64,000 nt of DNA, from contig WGOD01000003.1 in NCBI GenBank assembly GCA_016124205.1, positions 310,001 through 374,000 on the forward strand, read 5' to 3'. Below, one piece after another: positions 16,494-23,514 of the stretch. Each line of letters opens with the position of its first letter. Position 1 is the stretch's first letter. The stretch comes from Alphaproteobacteria bacterium. GTDB taxonomy: Bacteria; Pseudomonadota; Alphaproteobacteria; Caulobacterales; Maricaulaceae. The notes beneath the pieces were generated by a model. That model had not been told where the DNA came from. It made no database searches and worked only from the letters and a program-made list of their open reading frames with translations. The translations under genes were made by a program, and so were the position numbers.

Positions 16494-17311
16494 TGGACCG
16501 TCTCCGGCGCATCGGCGCCCTCGGCGGCCTTGTCTTTGGCCTTCTGCTGTTGAGCGGCCTTCGCGCGGAGCATGTGCTTGGCCCGGCCGTATTCGGTGAC
16601 CGGAAGCGCGGCGAGGGAGTCGATACTGAAGTGTTCGCAGAACTGGCGAACGTCAGTCTCGGTATCGTCGATCAGGCCCTTGAGTTCGCTGACCTGCTTG
16701 TCGTCGATCGCCTTCTGCGCGTCCGCGCCCTTGGCGTCGTCGTCATGGGCGGCAGCAAGACCGAGCGCAGCTTTCAGCGTGTAGCGCTGCAGGTAGGTGA
16801 CGGTCGAACCGACGGCCTGAATGTTGTTCTTGTTCCCGGACTCGTCGCGGCCAGCGCAAAGGCTGTTTTCGACCGAGTGTCCGGCCTCGTGCGAGATGAC
16901 GCACGTCACCTCGATCATGCCGCCTTCTCGCTGCTCGGTCCGGAAGCGGTACGAGAGGCCGTGTCGCGAGAGGATCGGGTCGACCTGACGCGCGATCTGG
17001 CCGAAGTCCTCATGGCGATAGTTCGTCCGGCCCTTGTTGCTGGTGAAGTCCACCTCGCGGTTCTTCACGATGGCCGGCAATTCGGCTTTCGCGGCAGCGA
17101 TGGCGTGATTGAACGCCTTTCGGGCCTGGTTCTGCTCCCACCGCTCGTGCAGGTCGACGAGCTTCCCGAGGGATTCGACATCGACGCCCTTCTCGATGGC
17201 TCGAGAGAGCAATTCGGCGGGGGTGAGCGCTCGGAATTCCGACGGGTCCGCCCGCATCAGCGCGTGGGCGGTTTCATCGGTCGACGCGGTGGTGGCGACT
17301 TGCTGGTTCAT
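16490..17311 (-). CDS. erf: ERF-superfamily single-strand annealing protein
   Basis: This 273-residue protein has an ERF core from about residue 60 to 200, with NHAIAAAKAELPAIVKN, YRHEDFGQIARQVDPILSRHGLSYRF and GSTVTYLQRYTLKAALGL, all characteristic. The C-terminus is lysine/alanine-rich. It promotes annealing of complementary strands, for example in genome circularisation. Its partners are the exonuclease and SSB in the same operon. Its stop overlaps the next gene by ATGA. Confidence 0.92.
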   Translation of the reverse strand: MNQQVATTASTDETAHALMRADPSEFRALTPAELLSRAIEKGVDVESLGKLVDLHERWEQNQARKAFNHAIAAAKAELPAIVKNREVDFTSNKGRTNYRHEDFGQIARQVDPILSRHGLSYRFRTEQREGGMIEVTCVISHEAGHSVENSLCAGRDESGNKNNIQAVGSTVTYLQRYTLKAALGLAAAHDDDAKGADAQKAIDDKQVSELKGLIDDTETDVRQFCEHFSIDSLAALPVTEYGRAKHMLRAKAAQQQKAKDKAAEGADAPETVQ

Positions 17312-17315
17312 GGGT

Positions 17316-17483
17316 TCACTCCTCGGAGATGGCTTCGATGAAAAGGCGGGATGCCCGTTGCCCTTCGCGGTCGGCGTTCTGGAAGCCGAGCCAGCTCATG
17401 AGGACGACGAAGGCGATGGCTGCGATGGTCAGGACGAGACGCTGACCTTCGGGCGTCAGAAGGGGGCCGCGGCGCTTCCTCAT
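17316..17483 (-). CDS. Small single-pass membrane protein
   Basis: This 55-residue protein starts at MRKRRGPLL, whose ATG overlaps the TGA of the gene before it. One transmembrane helix lies at about residues 16-36 (LVLTIAAIAFVVLMSWLGF) after a basic N-terminus, suggesting N-in orientation. Function unknown. Confidence 0.65.
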   Translation of the reverse strand: MRKRRGPLLTPEGQRLVLTIAAIAFVVLMSWLGFQNADREGQRASRLFIEAISEE

Positions 17484-17629
17484 GTCCGAACTCCTGCCCG
17501 CCGGTCGGACGAGAACACGGCTCCTGCGAGGAAGAGCAGGAAGGCGAAGCCCCATTCGCCGCTGGCAAACAGGAACGCTATTCCGATCAGGGTGCAGGCG
17601 GCGACGACCATCTGGTACAAGACGCTCAT
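17480..17629 (-). CDS. Small membrane protein (49 residues)
   Basis: ATG 17629 to TGA 17480 is joined to both neighbours by ATGA overlaps. The product has hydrophobic segments at about residues 7-20 and 25-38 (WGFAFLLFLAGAVF) with a basic C-terminus. It pairs with the next small membrane gene. Function unknown; too early in the operon to be an obvious holin. Confidence 0.6.
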   Translation of the reverse strand: MSVLYQMVVAACTLIGIAFLFASGEWGFAFLLFLAGAVFSSDRRAGVRT

Positions 17630-18012
17630 GCTGCCCTCGGGGGTTCGGGGCTGTCCGGCTTGCCGCTGGAGACGATGCCGAGAACGCCAGGGCGGACCGG
17701 CTTCACGTTCGAGGGTTCCTTGCGGGCCTCGAGCGTGCTCGTGCCTTCCGACAGGGCTTTGTCGACATCGGCGACGATCTGCTCGCCGGCGACGGCGCGG
17801 AGTTCGTCCATCGCCTTGTCGAACTCGCCCTTCGCGTTGAGCGCGAAGCGATAGGCGCTGACGAGCGCACTATCCTGGCTGCGCCGGGCATCGTCGCCGG
17901 TGACAGCCGCAAGACCCTCGGCCCGGTCAAGCCGCGACACGGCGTGAGCGGTCAGCTGAGCGGCTCCCTGCATCTTCTGCAGGGCGCGCGAGATCGTGGA
18001 GACATTACCCAC
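17626..18012 (-). CDS. Hypothetical early protein
   Basis: This 128-residue protein starts at GTG 18012, supported by AAGGAG eight bases upstream. It is mainly helical (SRALQKMQGAAQLTAHAVSRLDRAEG) with a proline-rich C-terminus. No family recognised. Confidence 0.65.
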   Translation of the reverse strand: MGNVSTISRALQKMQGAAQLTAHAVSRLDRAEGLAAVTGDDARRSQDSALVSAYRFALNAKGEFDKAMDELRAVAGEQIVADVDKALSEGTSTLEARKEPSNVKPVRPGVLGIVSSGKPDSPEPPRAA

Positions 18013-18166
18013 GGGGATTCTCCTTCTTGTCGGTTGCTGGCCGGGTCCAAGGCCGGTTCGACCTGTCCTGCTGGACGAGCGCGGCGGCGGGGAATCCCGG
18101 AGGGGTGGTGTCCGACCGCGACCAGTCAGTGCGCGGGGTCGGTTCGATGCGCTGGCGTTCGGTCAT
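18005..18166 (-). CDS. Small 53-residue early protein
   Basis: ATG 18166 to TAA 18005 encodes a proline/arginine-rich, probably disordered peptide. Its last codons contain the ribosome-binding site of the next gene (AAGGAG), and the two overlap by eight bases, which supports translation. The shifted register leaves some doubt. Confidence 0.45.
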   Translation of the reverse strand: MTERQRIEPTPRTDWSRSDTTPPGFPAAALVQQDRSNRPWTRPATDKKENPRG

Positions 18167-18178
18167 CACGCTGCCCCG

Positions 18179-18838
18179 CTACCGGCTCTTTTTCAGATCG
18201 AAGCCAAGGGCTTCGGCGAGGCGCTTGCGCTCAGCGTCTATGACGGCGTTGAGCGTCGAATCCAGTTGAACTCGAACGTGATTTTTGAGCTCCACGAATG
18301 CAGCGGTGATCTCGTCCTTGAACCGCTTCTCCAGAACATCCGCGATGATCCAGTTGATCCGTGGCTCAGATTGGTCATAGCGACTTGTGGACGGTGTCCC
18401 GTCGCGCTTGACGCGTGTGGTGAGAAAGTCCTTCCCAACCAGCCCGATGTACTCCCTCAGGGTCATCGGCTCTTTCTTTTCCCAACGGGAGGAAACAATC
18501 GGCTGGTCGAACAACTCGCCCGTGATCGGCCCGAGCTTCGCTGCGATTGCGGCGTTCGCCATCTCGATAGCGGTGTCCTGAACGCGTTGCTCCGTATCCC
18601 GAGGCATCGCACTTCGGATCTGCTTCGCTGCGGCTTCGATGATCACGGTTTCGAGGCTGCCGAGCGTGTAGCCTCGCATCTGCACGTGAAAGCTCATCGT
18701 GTTCGGTTCGGCGGGCTTTTCCGAAACGGTAGCGTCCATGTCGGCCAATTCCTGCAGCTCGACGGAGTCGAACTCGCCGGTTTCGGTGGCGATCGCTTCG
18801 GCGATTTCGCCTCCCTCGATGATGGTTTCGTCGGTCAT
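18179..18838 (-). CDS. Hypothetical early protein
   Basis: This 219-residue protein has an acidic N-terminus (1-45), then a mixed alpha/beta region with MSFHVQMRGYTLGSLETVIIEAAAKQI and a C-terminal helical part ending FDLKKSR. No family recognised. It overlaps its upstream neighbour by ATGA. Confidence 0.7.
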   Translation of the reverse strand: MTDETIIEGGEIAEAIATETGEFDSVELQELADMDATVSEKPAEPNTMSFHVQMRGYTLGSLETVIIEAAAKQIRSAMPRDTEQRVQDTAIEMANAAIAAKLGPITGELFDQPIVSSRWEKKEPMTLREYIGLVGKDFLTTRVKRDGTPSTSRYDQSEPRINWIIADVLEKRFKDEITAAFVELKNHVRVQLDSTLNAVIDAERKRLAEALGFDLKKSR

Positions 18839-19137
18839 GCGGCTTTCCCTTCTGCATGTGAGAGGCGGCGCGCTGCGGCCAGTTCGTCGGCAACAGCGTC
18901 GTTCTCGCGTTGAACGGTGATCCGGTAGACCTGCCCGTCCGCCGGGTCGGTCACGGAGAGTTCCCAGACGCCCGTGGAGGGGTTGCGCGTTTCGGCGGCG
19001 AATAGCTGGCCGGTGTCAGCGCGCGACGGCCTGCCTGTCAGCCGGCCCCGGATCACGCCAACCAGACGCATCGCGAAGGACGGTGTCAGGTCAGCGGTGT
19101 CGGCGATGCGGGTTAGGGAGGTGGGAAGCGCGCTCAT
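18835..19137 (-). CDS. Hypothetical early protein
   Basis: This 100-residue protein has a basic N-terminal half and a small beta segment (VWELSVTDPADGQVYRITVQREND). No family recognised. ATGA overlaps tie it to both neighbouring genes. Confidence 0.65.
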   Translation of the reverse strand: MSALPTSLTRIADTADLTPSFAMRLVGVIRGRLTGRPSRADTGQLFAAETRNPSTGVWELSVTDPADGQVYRITVQRENDAVADELAAARRLSHAEGKAA

Positions 19138-19499
19138 TCCGCCGCCTCCAGCACCTTGAAATCCACGGCGTCGGCCTCGCGGCGCGCCTGTTCTTCGGCT
19201 CTGCGCTGGCAGCTATGTGCGTCGATTGAGGTGAGACGGTCGCGCTGAGAGTGCGCATATTCGCGGCCGACCTCGCGGTCGCCCATCAGGTCGCCGATGG
19301 CCTCGGTGATGCGCGTCTGAACCGCGACAACGCGGTCGTGACGGAGCGGCTCGGCTTCCTTTTCCAGCTCGGCTTGACGGGCTTCGATCCACGCCTGTTT
19401 GCGGCGGCTAGCCTCAGCGGAGCCGTTGCGCTCGGCGACGATGCGGTTGGCCTCGTCGATGGCGCTCCAGGTGGTCTGGTCTCGAAAACGGTAGTCCAT
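19134..19499 (-). CDS. First gene of the leftward early operon, hypothetical
   Basis: This 121-residue, highly charged and helical protein (EASRRKQAWIEARQAELEKEAE) has no recognised family. It has a strong ribosome-binding site, AAGGAGGG, eight bases before the ATG, and lies directly behind the repressor-controlled leftward promoter, so it should be the first early protein made. Confidence 0.75.
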   Translation of the reverse strand: MDYRFRDQTTWSAIDEANRIVAERNGSAEASRRKQAWIEARQAELEKEAEPLRHDRVVAVQTRITEAIGDLMGDREVGREYAHSQRDRLTSIDAHSCQRRAEEQARREADAVDFKVLEAAE

Positions 19500-19522
19500 G
19501 TGACTCCCTCCTTGATGAGGAG

Positions 19523-19551
19523 AAAATCACAAAACCTGATATTATTGTCAA
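19523..19551 (-). promoter_or_regulatory. Leftward early promoter PL
   Basis: On the minus strand a consensus -35 TTGACA (19551-19546) is separated by 17 bases from an extended -10, TGTGATTTT (GATTTT at 19528-19523). It points into the early operon starting at 19499. One operator overlaps the -10/spacer and the other abuts the -35. Confidence 0.7.
19526..19540. promoter_or_regulatory. Operator OL2 (imperfect)
   Basis: ATCAC-AAAAC-CTGAT matches the inverted-repeat layout ATCAG-N5-CTGAT with one changed base in the left arm. It covers the spacer and -10 side of PL. Its centre is 25 bp from OL1. Confidence 0.6.
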
Positions 19552-19565
19552 TCAGAAAAACTGAT
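19551..19565. promoter_or_regulatory. Operator OL1
   Basis: ATCAG-AAAAA-CTGAT is a perfect inverted repeat, extendable by one base on each side, that abuts the PL -35 box. It matches the site near the repressor and Cro genes at 21957-21971, so it is very probably bound by the phage repressor. Confidence 0.75.
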
Positions 19566-19612
19566 TATTTGGCGATTGCGCGAATTATCGTGAGTCGTCA
19601 GGATCGGATTCG

Positions 19613-19963
19613 ATGCTGCTCACCGTATTAACTTTGCTGGCTCAGGACGCTCGGATCATCGACGGAGATACCGTCGAGTTCGGCAACGAAATGGTTCGGA
19701 TCGAAAACATCGACACGCCAGAGCGGGGAGGGCGCGCCGAGTGTGACGCCGAACGGATGCTCGCGGAAATCGCCAGCGATACGCTCACGCTCCTGCTATC
19801 GAAGGGCGCGATTGAAATCGAACGGTCCGGAACCGACCGCTATGGTCGCACCTTGGCGCGGATCTCGGTTAGTGGCCGAGACATTGGTGAGGAACTCATC
19901 ACGCGAGACCTGGCGGTCGGTTGGGAAGGGCGCCGGCACGACTGGTGTGGAAATCACCAGTGA
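19613..19963 (+). CDS. SNase-like (thermonuclease family) protein
   Basis: This 116-residue protein has the staphylococcal-nuclease core: ARIIDGDTVEFGNEMVRIENIDTPE and later DRYGRTLARISV. The N-terminus has a very short hydrophobic stretch (MLLTVLTLLAQ) that may be a minimal signal or anchor. It is oriented against the leftward operon and its end overlaps the immunity/VasI-like gene by ten bases. Such nucleases could act on host or superinfecting DNA; that is inference. Confidence 0.85.
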   Translation: MLLTVLTLLAQDARIIDGDTVEFGNEMVRIENIDTPERGGRAECDAERMLAEIASDTLTLLLSKGAIEIERSGTDRYGRTLARISVSGRDIGEELITRDLAVGWEGRRHDWCGNHQ

Positions 19964-21192
19964 CAGGCCTGACGAAGGGGGCCGATACGCGCGTCAAGTC
20001 CTGAGACGTCGAAAGTCACCGTGCGAGAATTCTCGCCGTAGGGCGTGTATCGGACGACTAAACGATCCGCGTCGGCTGCCATGATCTGCCGGATGACCGG
20101 GATGCTTTGGCCGCCATTCCATAAGCCGAAATTGCGGTAGTCGGTCGAAATATTCAGCCGCCGCGTTACAGCGGGTGCGTCACCGATCCTCATTTGCACC
20201 GATACCTCACCAATCCCGAGATATTCGCCGGCTGAGACGATCAGCGCGGTAGTATTCTCGACGCAGCGGATAATAAGGCTGACATCCTGCGCCCTTCCAA
20301 AACGATCTCGTACGGGCGTCAGCGCATCTACGGTCAAGCGCTGGTTCTGGAAGTCGTCGATCTCGGATCGCCAAGTATAGCTGCGCCACTGTCGACCGCG
20401 GTTCGCTCTCTCGCGCGCCAATCGGTCGCGTTCACGCGCAGCTTCTTCCGCCTCTCGTGCAGCTGCGACAGCTTCAAGCCGGGCTCCGAAGGCTTCGATC
20501 GCTCGTTCGTTCGGTCCGTTCACGGGGTCTCCGAGAATCGTTCCGTCATCGAGCTCCACTCGCAGCCATGACGGATCACCTTCATCAGGCTCAAGCGAAG
20601 CGATGATCCGGATAACCGAAACGCGAGCCGCGCGGCCGCCATCCAGATTGGCAAAAGGCGTGCACGAGACCTCAGCACCATCAATCGACAGACGGTTCGG
20701 CTCCGCCGCCCACCGCTCTTCTGCCATTGCGGCCCAGTCTGCAGTATCGGCCAGTGCCGTTCGACACACCTCTCTCGCCGCCCGCCTGGCTATTGCCTCA
20801 GGAGAGCGCCCGGTGGGGGTGTAATTGCGCTCTGCACCGCCACCGCCGTTAGACAGGAGCGCGGTAATCCCCACGGCCATTGCGATGCCCAGTGCGATAA
20901 GCCAGGTAATTGGACTTGCGACGATGTGCCGAAGTTCAGCGCGCTGTTCGTCTGAAAGGGCAGGGCCGCGCCGTTCCGGCCTGTGCGTGGATGGCGCACC
21001 ACTCGGCATGCGTTTCGCGGTAGCAGACCAAACGAGGGCGATCACCCAGCCAAGGAAGGTCCAACCGAGGAATAGATTGAGAAGCGTGATGGCGCCTGTG
21101 TTGTGATGGCCACGCATGGCCGCAACCAAGGCCGGCAGGAAATAGAGTCCGATCAGGACAATAAGCAGGAAGCCACCGCCGCCGTCTGACAT
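19954..21192 (-). CDS. Superinfection-immunity domain fused to a VasI/TagO-like domain
   Basis: This 412-residue protein has helices at about 8-25 and 36-57, and the first 60 residues match the superinfection immunity (Imm) family pattern (YFLPALVAAMRGHHNTGAI, LNLFLGWTFLGWVIALVW). A third helix (94-113) is followed by a long extracytoplasmic part. Residues about 275-412 resemble VasI/TagO: W-x-S-E-I-D-D, LIIRCVENTTALIV, ISTDYRNFGLW, VRYTPYGENS, TFDVSGL and a final C. I infer a lysogenic superinfection-exclusion protein. It lies next to the repressor gene and is probably expressed in the prophage. Confidence 0.75.
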   Translation of the reverse strand: MSDGGGGFLLIVLIGLYFLPALVAAMRGHHNTGAITLLNLFLGWTFLGWVIALVWSATAKRMPSGAPSTHRPERRGPALSDEQRAELRHIVASPITWLIALGIAMAVGITALLSNGGGGAERNYTPTGRSPEAIARRAAREVCRTALADTADWAAMAEERWAAEPNRLSIDGAEVSCTPFANLDGGRAARVSVIRIIASLEPDEGDPSWLRVELDDGTILGDPVNGPNERAIEAFGARLEAVAAAREAEEAARERDRLARERANRGRQWRSYTWRSEIDDFQNQRLTVDALTPVRDRFGRAQDVSLIIRCVENTTALIVSAGEYLGIGEVSVQMRIGDAPAVTRRLNISTDYRNFGLWNGGQSIPVIRQIMAADADRLVVRYTPYGENSRTVTFDVSGLDARIGPLRQACHW

Positions 21193-21225
21193 TCTCCGCG
21201 TCCCCCGTGCATCGCCTAAGCCAGT

Positions 21226-21900
21226 CTAGAACTGAACCAAAGCGTGTGTCACGACGGCGACAACTGAAACACCGTTCACGTCTGATGTGTCACCCAAAGG
21301 GATCGGACCGTCGTGCTTTGGATTATGGGAGGCCGGCCACAATTCGGCGCTCGATCCCGAAACCCTTAGCTGTTTGATCGTCGTTTCGAAGAGGCCGTGG
21401 CGTTCTCTCTGGCACAGGACCAGCTTGTCCTTGCCGCGGCGGAAGAGATCCTCGCTATCACGCGCCCAGTCCCAGACGTCCGTGCAGAGAGCGAGCGAGC
21501 CCTCTGGCATGAAGCGGTCAACACTGTCTCCTACCACACGGATCCAGTATTGCCGCGCTCCCGTTATGCGGTGCTCGACCGGAACAGGCATCTGCTCGGC
21601 TTCGGTTTCTTCGATCGCGGCAACTTCTTTCCATGCTCCAGCTTGGGCCTCCCCAAGCACTGGAAGCGTCATTACGGCGGGTTGAATCGTGCCGGCGTTG
21701 AGCGCGTCGCCTGTTTCTATCCAGACCACTGATTGCTGCAGCGCCTTCGCAAGCTTTTGAACCTGCGAGCGGCTCGGCTGATGCCGGTCATTCTCCCACA
21801 TCGCAACATTGCTCTGTGAGGTTCCGACCTCCTCGGCCAGCTTCGCCTGGGTCATCTTCAGCGCCTTACGCGCCTGCTTTATCCGCGCACCGATGCTCAT
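21226..21900 (-). CDS. cI: LexA/CI-type phage repressor (S24 peptidase)
   Basis: This 224-residue protein has an N-terminal HTH_XRE (residues 5-60, MTQAKLAEEVGTSQSNVAMWEN) and a C-terminal S24 domain. The self-cleavage site A87-G88 lies in EAQAGAW, the nucleophile is S126 in RVVGDSVDRFMPEG and the lysine K176 is in ETTIKQLRV. RecA-stimulated autocleavage, and so SOS induction of the prophage, is expected. It diverges from the Cro-like gene across paired operators. No strong ribosome-binding site is seen. Confidence 0.92.
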   Translation of the reverse strand: MSIGARIKQARKALKMTQAKLAEEVGTSQSNVAMWENDRHQPSRSQVQKLAKALQQSVVWIETGDALNAGTIQPAVMTLPVLGEAQAGAWKEVAAIEETEAEQMPVPVEHRITGARQYWIRVVGDSVDRFMPEGSLALCTDVWDWARDSEDLFRRGKDKLVLCQRERHGLFETTIKQLRVSGSSAELWPASHNPKHDGPIPLGDTSDVNGVSVVAVVTHALVQF

Positions 21901-21935
21901 GGCGCGGGTCTACCGCTGGCCATTCCCACTTGAAA

Positions 21936-21950
21936 ATAAGAAAACCTGTT
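21936..21950. promoter_or_regulatory. Operator OR2 (imperfect)
   Basis: ATAAG-AAAAC-CTGTT has the same 5-5-5 layout and AAAAC spacer as OL2, with two arm changes. It lies between the repressor start and OR1, with centres 21 bp apart. Confidence 0.5.
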
Positions 21951-21977
21951 GCAACTATCAGCAAAACTGATAATTAT
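21949..21977 (+). promoter_or_regulatory. Rightward early promoter PR (candidate)
   Basis: TTGCAA (21949-21954) and AATTAT (21972-21977) are 17 bases apart. OR1 fills the spacer. A start site about seven bases after the -10 falls on the ATG of the Cro-like gene, so the transcript may be leaderless. Confidence 0.5.
21957..21971. promoter_or_regulatory. Operator OR1
   Basis: ATCAG-CAAAA-CTGAT is a perfect inverted repeat with the same arms as OL1 at 19551-19565. It lies within the candidate rightward promoter, between the divergent repressor and Cro-like genes. Confidence 0.75.
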
Positions 21978-21983
21978 GCGCCC

Positions 21984-22232
21984 ATGAGCTGGAACGTAGT
22001 CGACCATCTTCTCGAGCTGGGCTTCAAGACCCAAGCGCAAATCGGCGAGGCCGCAGGTGGCGCATCGCAGCCGGGCGTGGCTCGGTGGCGCGCTGAAAAT
22101 TCGATCCCGTCGAAGCGTCAGCGGTCGCTGATCGCGAACGCACCGAAGTACGGCATTCGCCTTTCGCCGACTGACTTCTTTCCGCCCGCACCGGAGGCGT
22201 CGGCCGAAGCGACGGTCGATGAGGCCGCCTAG
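21984..22232 (+). CDS. Cro/YdaS-like transcriptional regulator
   Basis: This 82-residue protein has the small HTH LLELGFKTQAQIGEAAGGASQPGVARW, followed by IPSKRQRSLIANAPKYGIRLSPTDFF, typical of YdaS/Cro-type phage regulators. It diverges from the repressor and presumably binds the same operators to favour lytic growth. No ribosome-binding site precedes the ATG, consistent with a leaderless message. Confidence 0.8.
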   Translation: MSWNVVDHLLELGFKTQAQIGEAAGGASQPGVARWRAENSIPSKRQRSLIANAPKYGIRLSPTDFFPPAPEASAEATVDEAA

Positions 22233-22631
22233 ATGTTCGGGTGGGCTCGAACCGCGGCGCGGAGCTGGCTTCTTCAAGCGCTTTCCAATTTCGGTGCAGT
22301 GGGTGCGACCGCGCTGTTGGCGGTGGTCTTCTACGTCACCGCCAACCTGCTCGCTGTGAGCTTTGTCGCGTTCGATCTGAACGGGGTTCCGTGGTGGGTC
22401 TACGCAGGCTCCTCTGTCGTAGCTGCGCTGATTTTTGTCTTTATCGAAACCTCGATATCGACCGCTTGGTGCGCGCTTCGCAGGGCTCGCCGGGCGGAAA
22501 CCCTTGAGAATGAGTCCCGCAACAGACTTTTCCACGTCGAGACTGAATTGGCGGCGTTGAAGAGCTCGCTCCATTCGACAGCGACCGCGGCCGTACCCGG
22601 TTTTCCGGTCGAAACGAAGGATGCGAAGTGA
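22233..22631 (+). CDS. Two-helix membrane protein
   Basis: This 132-residue protein begins directly after the cro stop. Transmembrane segments lie at about 21-43 (VGATALLAVVFYVTANLLAV) and 55-75 (VYAGSSVVAALIFVFIETSI), followed by a charged helix. No family recognised. Its 3' part overlaps, on the opposite strand, the end of the gene at 22400-23014. Confidence 0.6.
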   Translation: MFGWARTAARSWLLQALSNFGAVGATALLAVVFYVTANLLAVSFVAFDLNGVPWWVYAGSSVVAALIFVFIETSISTAWCALRRARRAETLENESRNRLFHVETELAALKSSLHSTATAAVPGFPVETKDAK

Positions 22632-23014
22632 TGGTGGCTGTTCTGCACCGTTGCGCCAGCGTCCGAGCGCATGACCCTGTGCGCTTCCGTGCGCCCGGGA
22701 AGCTCCACGTAACGCTCGCCTGGAGCGGAGGGCGTGCCGCTGTTTCGAACGGCGCGACTGTCCAAGAAAAGCATTCCGGGCGTTGCGCCACGTATTCGCG
22801 CGGTAACCTTCAGCCCAGGCTCGGGCGGGTCGAACCAGATTTCCACGGTCGAGCCGAGGGCCTTTACATTCAGCCGGCGATTGAGGTCGGCCTGTTGCGC
22901 CTCGCGCCGGTCTTTCAAGAGCAGCCGTCGGTGAATCCAGATCGGCACCGCGATGGCGATGACCGTCAACGCGTATTGCGCGAGCTCGCTCCAGTTCGAT
23001 GCGAGAAGATCCAT
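22400..23014 (-). CDS. Membrane-anchored protein overlapping an antisense gene
   Basis: This 204-residue protein starts at MDLLASNW, preceded by GGGAGGGACGAG. A single helix (about 11-27) leads to a basic stretch and a soluble domain with VEIWFDPPEPGLKVTARIRG. The last 77 codons overlap the plus-strand gene 22233-22631 for 232 bases. Both frames look protein-like, but one C-terminus may be spurious. Function unknown. Confidence 0.5.
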   Translation of the reverse strand: MDLLASNWSELAQYALTVIAIAVPIWIHRRLLLKDRREAQQADLNRRLNVKALGSTVEIWFDPPEPGLKVTARIRGATPGMLFLDSRAVRNSGTPSAPGERYVELPGRTEAHRVMRSDAGATVQNSHHHFASFVSTGKPGTAAVAVEWSELFNAANSVSTWKSLLRDSFSRVSARRALRSAHQAVDIEVSIKTKISAATTEEPA

Positions 23015-23323
23015 TTCTCGTCCCTCCCGCGCCGGAGCATTCCTGTGCGTGCTCGAGGAGTCGAGTCCCATATTCGCGTGGCGCACCTGTCCACCGCGAA
23101 CGACGCTCGTCCCTGGCTGCGATGGCCTCGGGGGCGGGGGCGAGCGTCACCTTCTTGCGTGAATGGGGCGGGAACTCCCCCCTGCGCCCCCGCCGGGCGG
23201 GCAGGTCACACGCCCTTATTGCCGAACCTGCGAAACGCCGATTGCCGCAGTGTTGGTCACCGCACGGCTCGCCCCATTTGCGAGTCACGAAACCGTGCGA
23301 AATTTGGGCAGCCCGGCACAAAA
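23015..23323. other. Intergenic stretch without a recognised gene
   Basis: About 309 bases between two minus-strand genes. It contains C- and G-rich tracts, including GGGGGCGGGGG near 23131 and a CCCGCCGGGCGGG palindrome near 23190. It should hold the promoter of the 23014 gene, but no clear hexamers are seen. Confidence 0.4.
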
Positions 23324-23488
23324 TCAAGACGCCTGCTTGCTGCGGAACATGACCGCACGCGCGTCGTAGAGGTCGGATGCTGCGAGCAGCGCTTCCCGGC
23401 CTTCAGCGTTGAGCCACGGGTGGGCGGCAAGCTGCCTAAGCGCCTCCGCTCGCCGTTCCATCTTCTGAGCCAGATCGTCGATTTTCAT
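23324..23488 (-). CDS. Small helical protein (54 residues)
   Basis: The start is the second ATG (23488), with GGAGG six bases upstream; an in-frame ATG two codons earlier is too close to the ribosome-binding site. The product is helical (LAQKMERRAEALRQLAAHPWL) and ends MFRSKQAS. No family recognised. Confidence 0.6.
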   Translation of the reverse strand: MKIDDLAQKMERRAEALRQLAAHPWLNAEGREALLAASDLYDARAVMFRSKQAS

Positions 23489-23514
23489 GGCCATTCCTCC
23501 GTGTCGGAGGCTGC

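Noticed and set aside
16475-17341. Long plus-strand frame antisense to erf
   Set aside because: The minus strand encodes a clear ERF protein in an overlapping operon; the plus frame has biased composition and no ribosome-binding site.
19613-19963. Host nuclease unrelated to the phage
   Set aside because: It lies between the repressor-controlled promoter and the immunity gene, well inside both att sites.
21897-23327. 476-codon minus-strand frame across the Cro region
   Set aside because: It would cover the operators, cro and two other genes and looks like an arginine-rich shadow without domain features.
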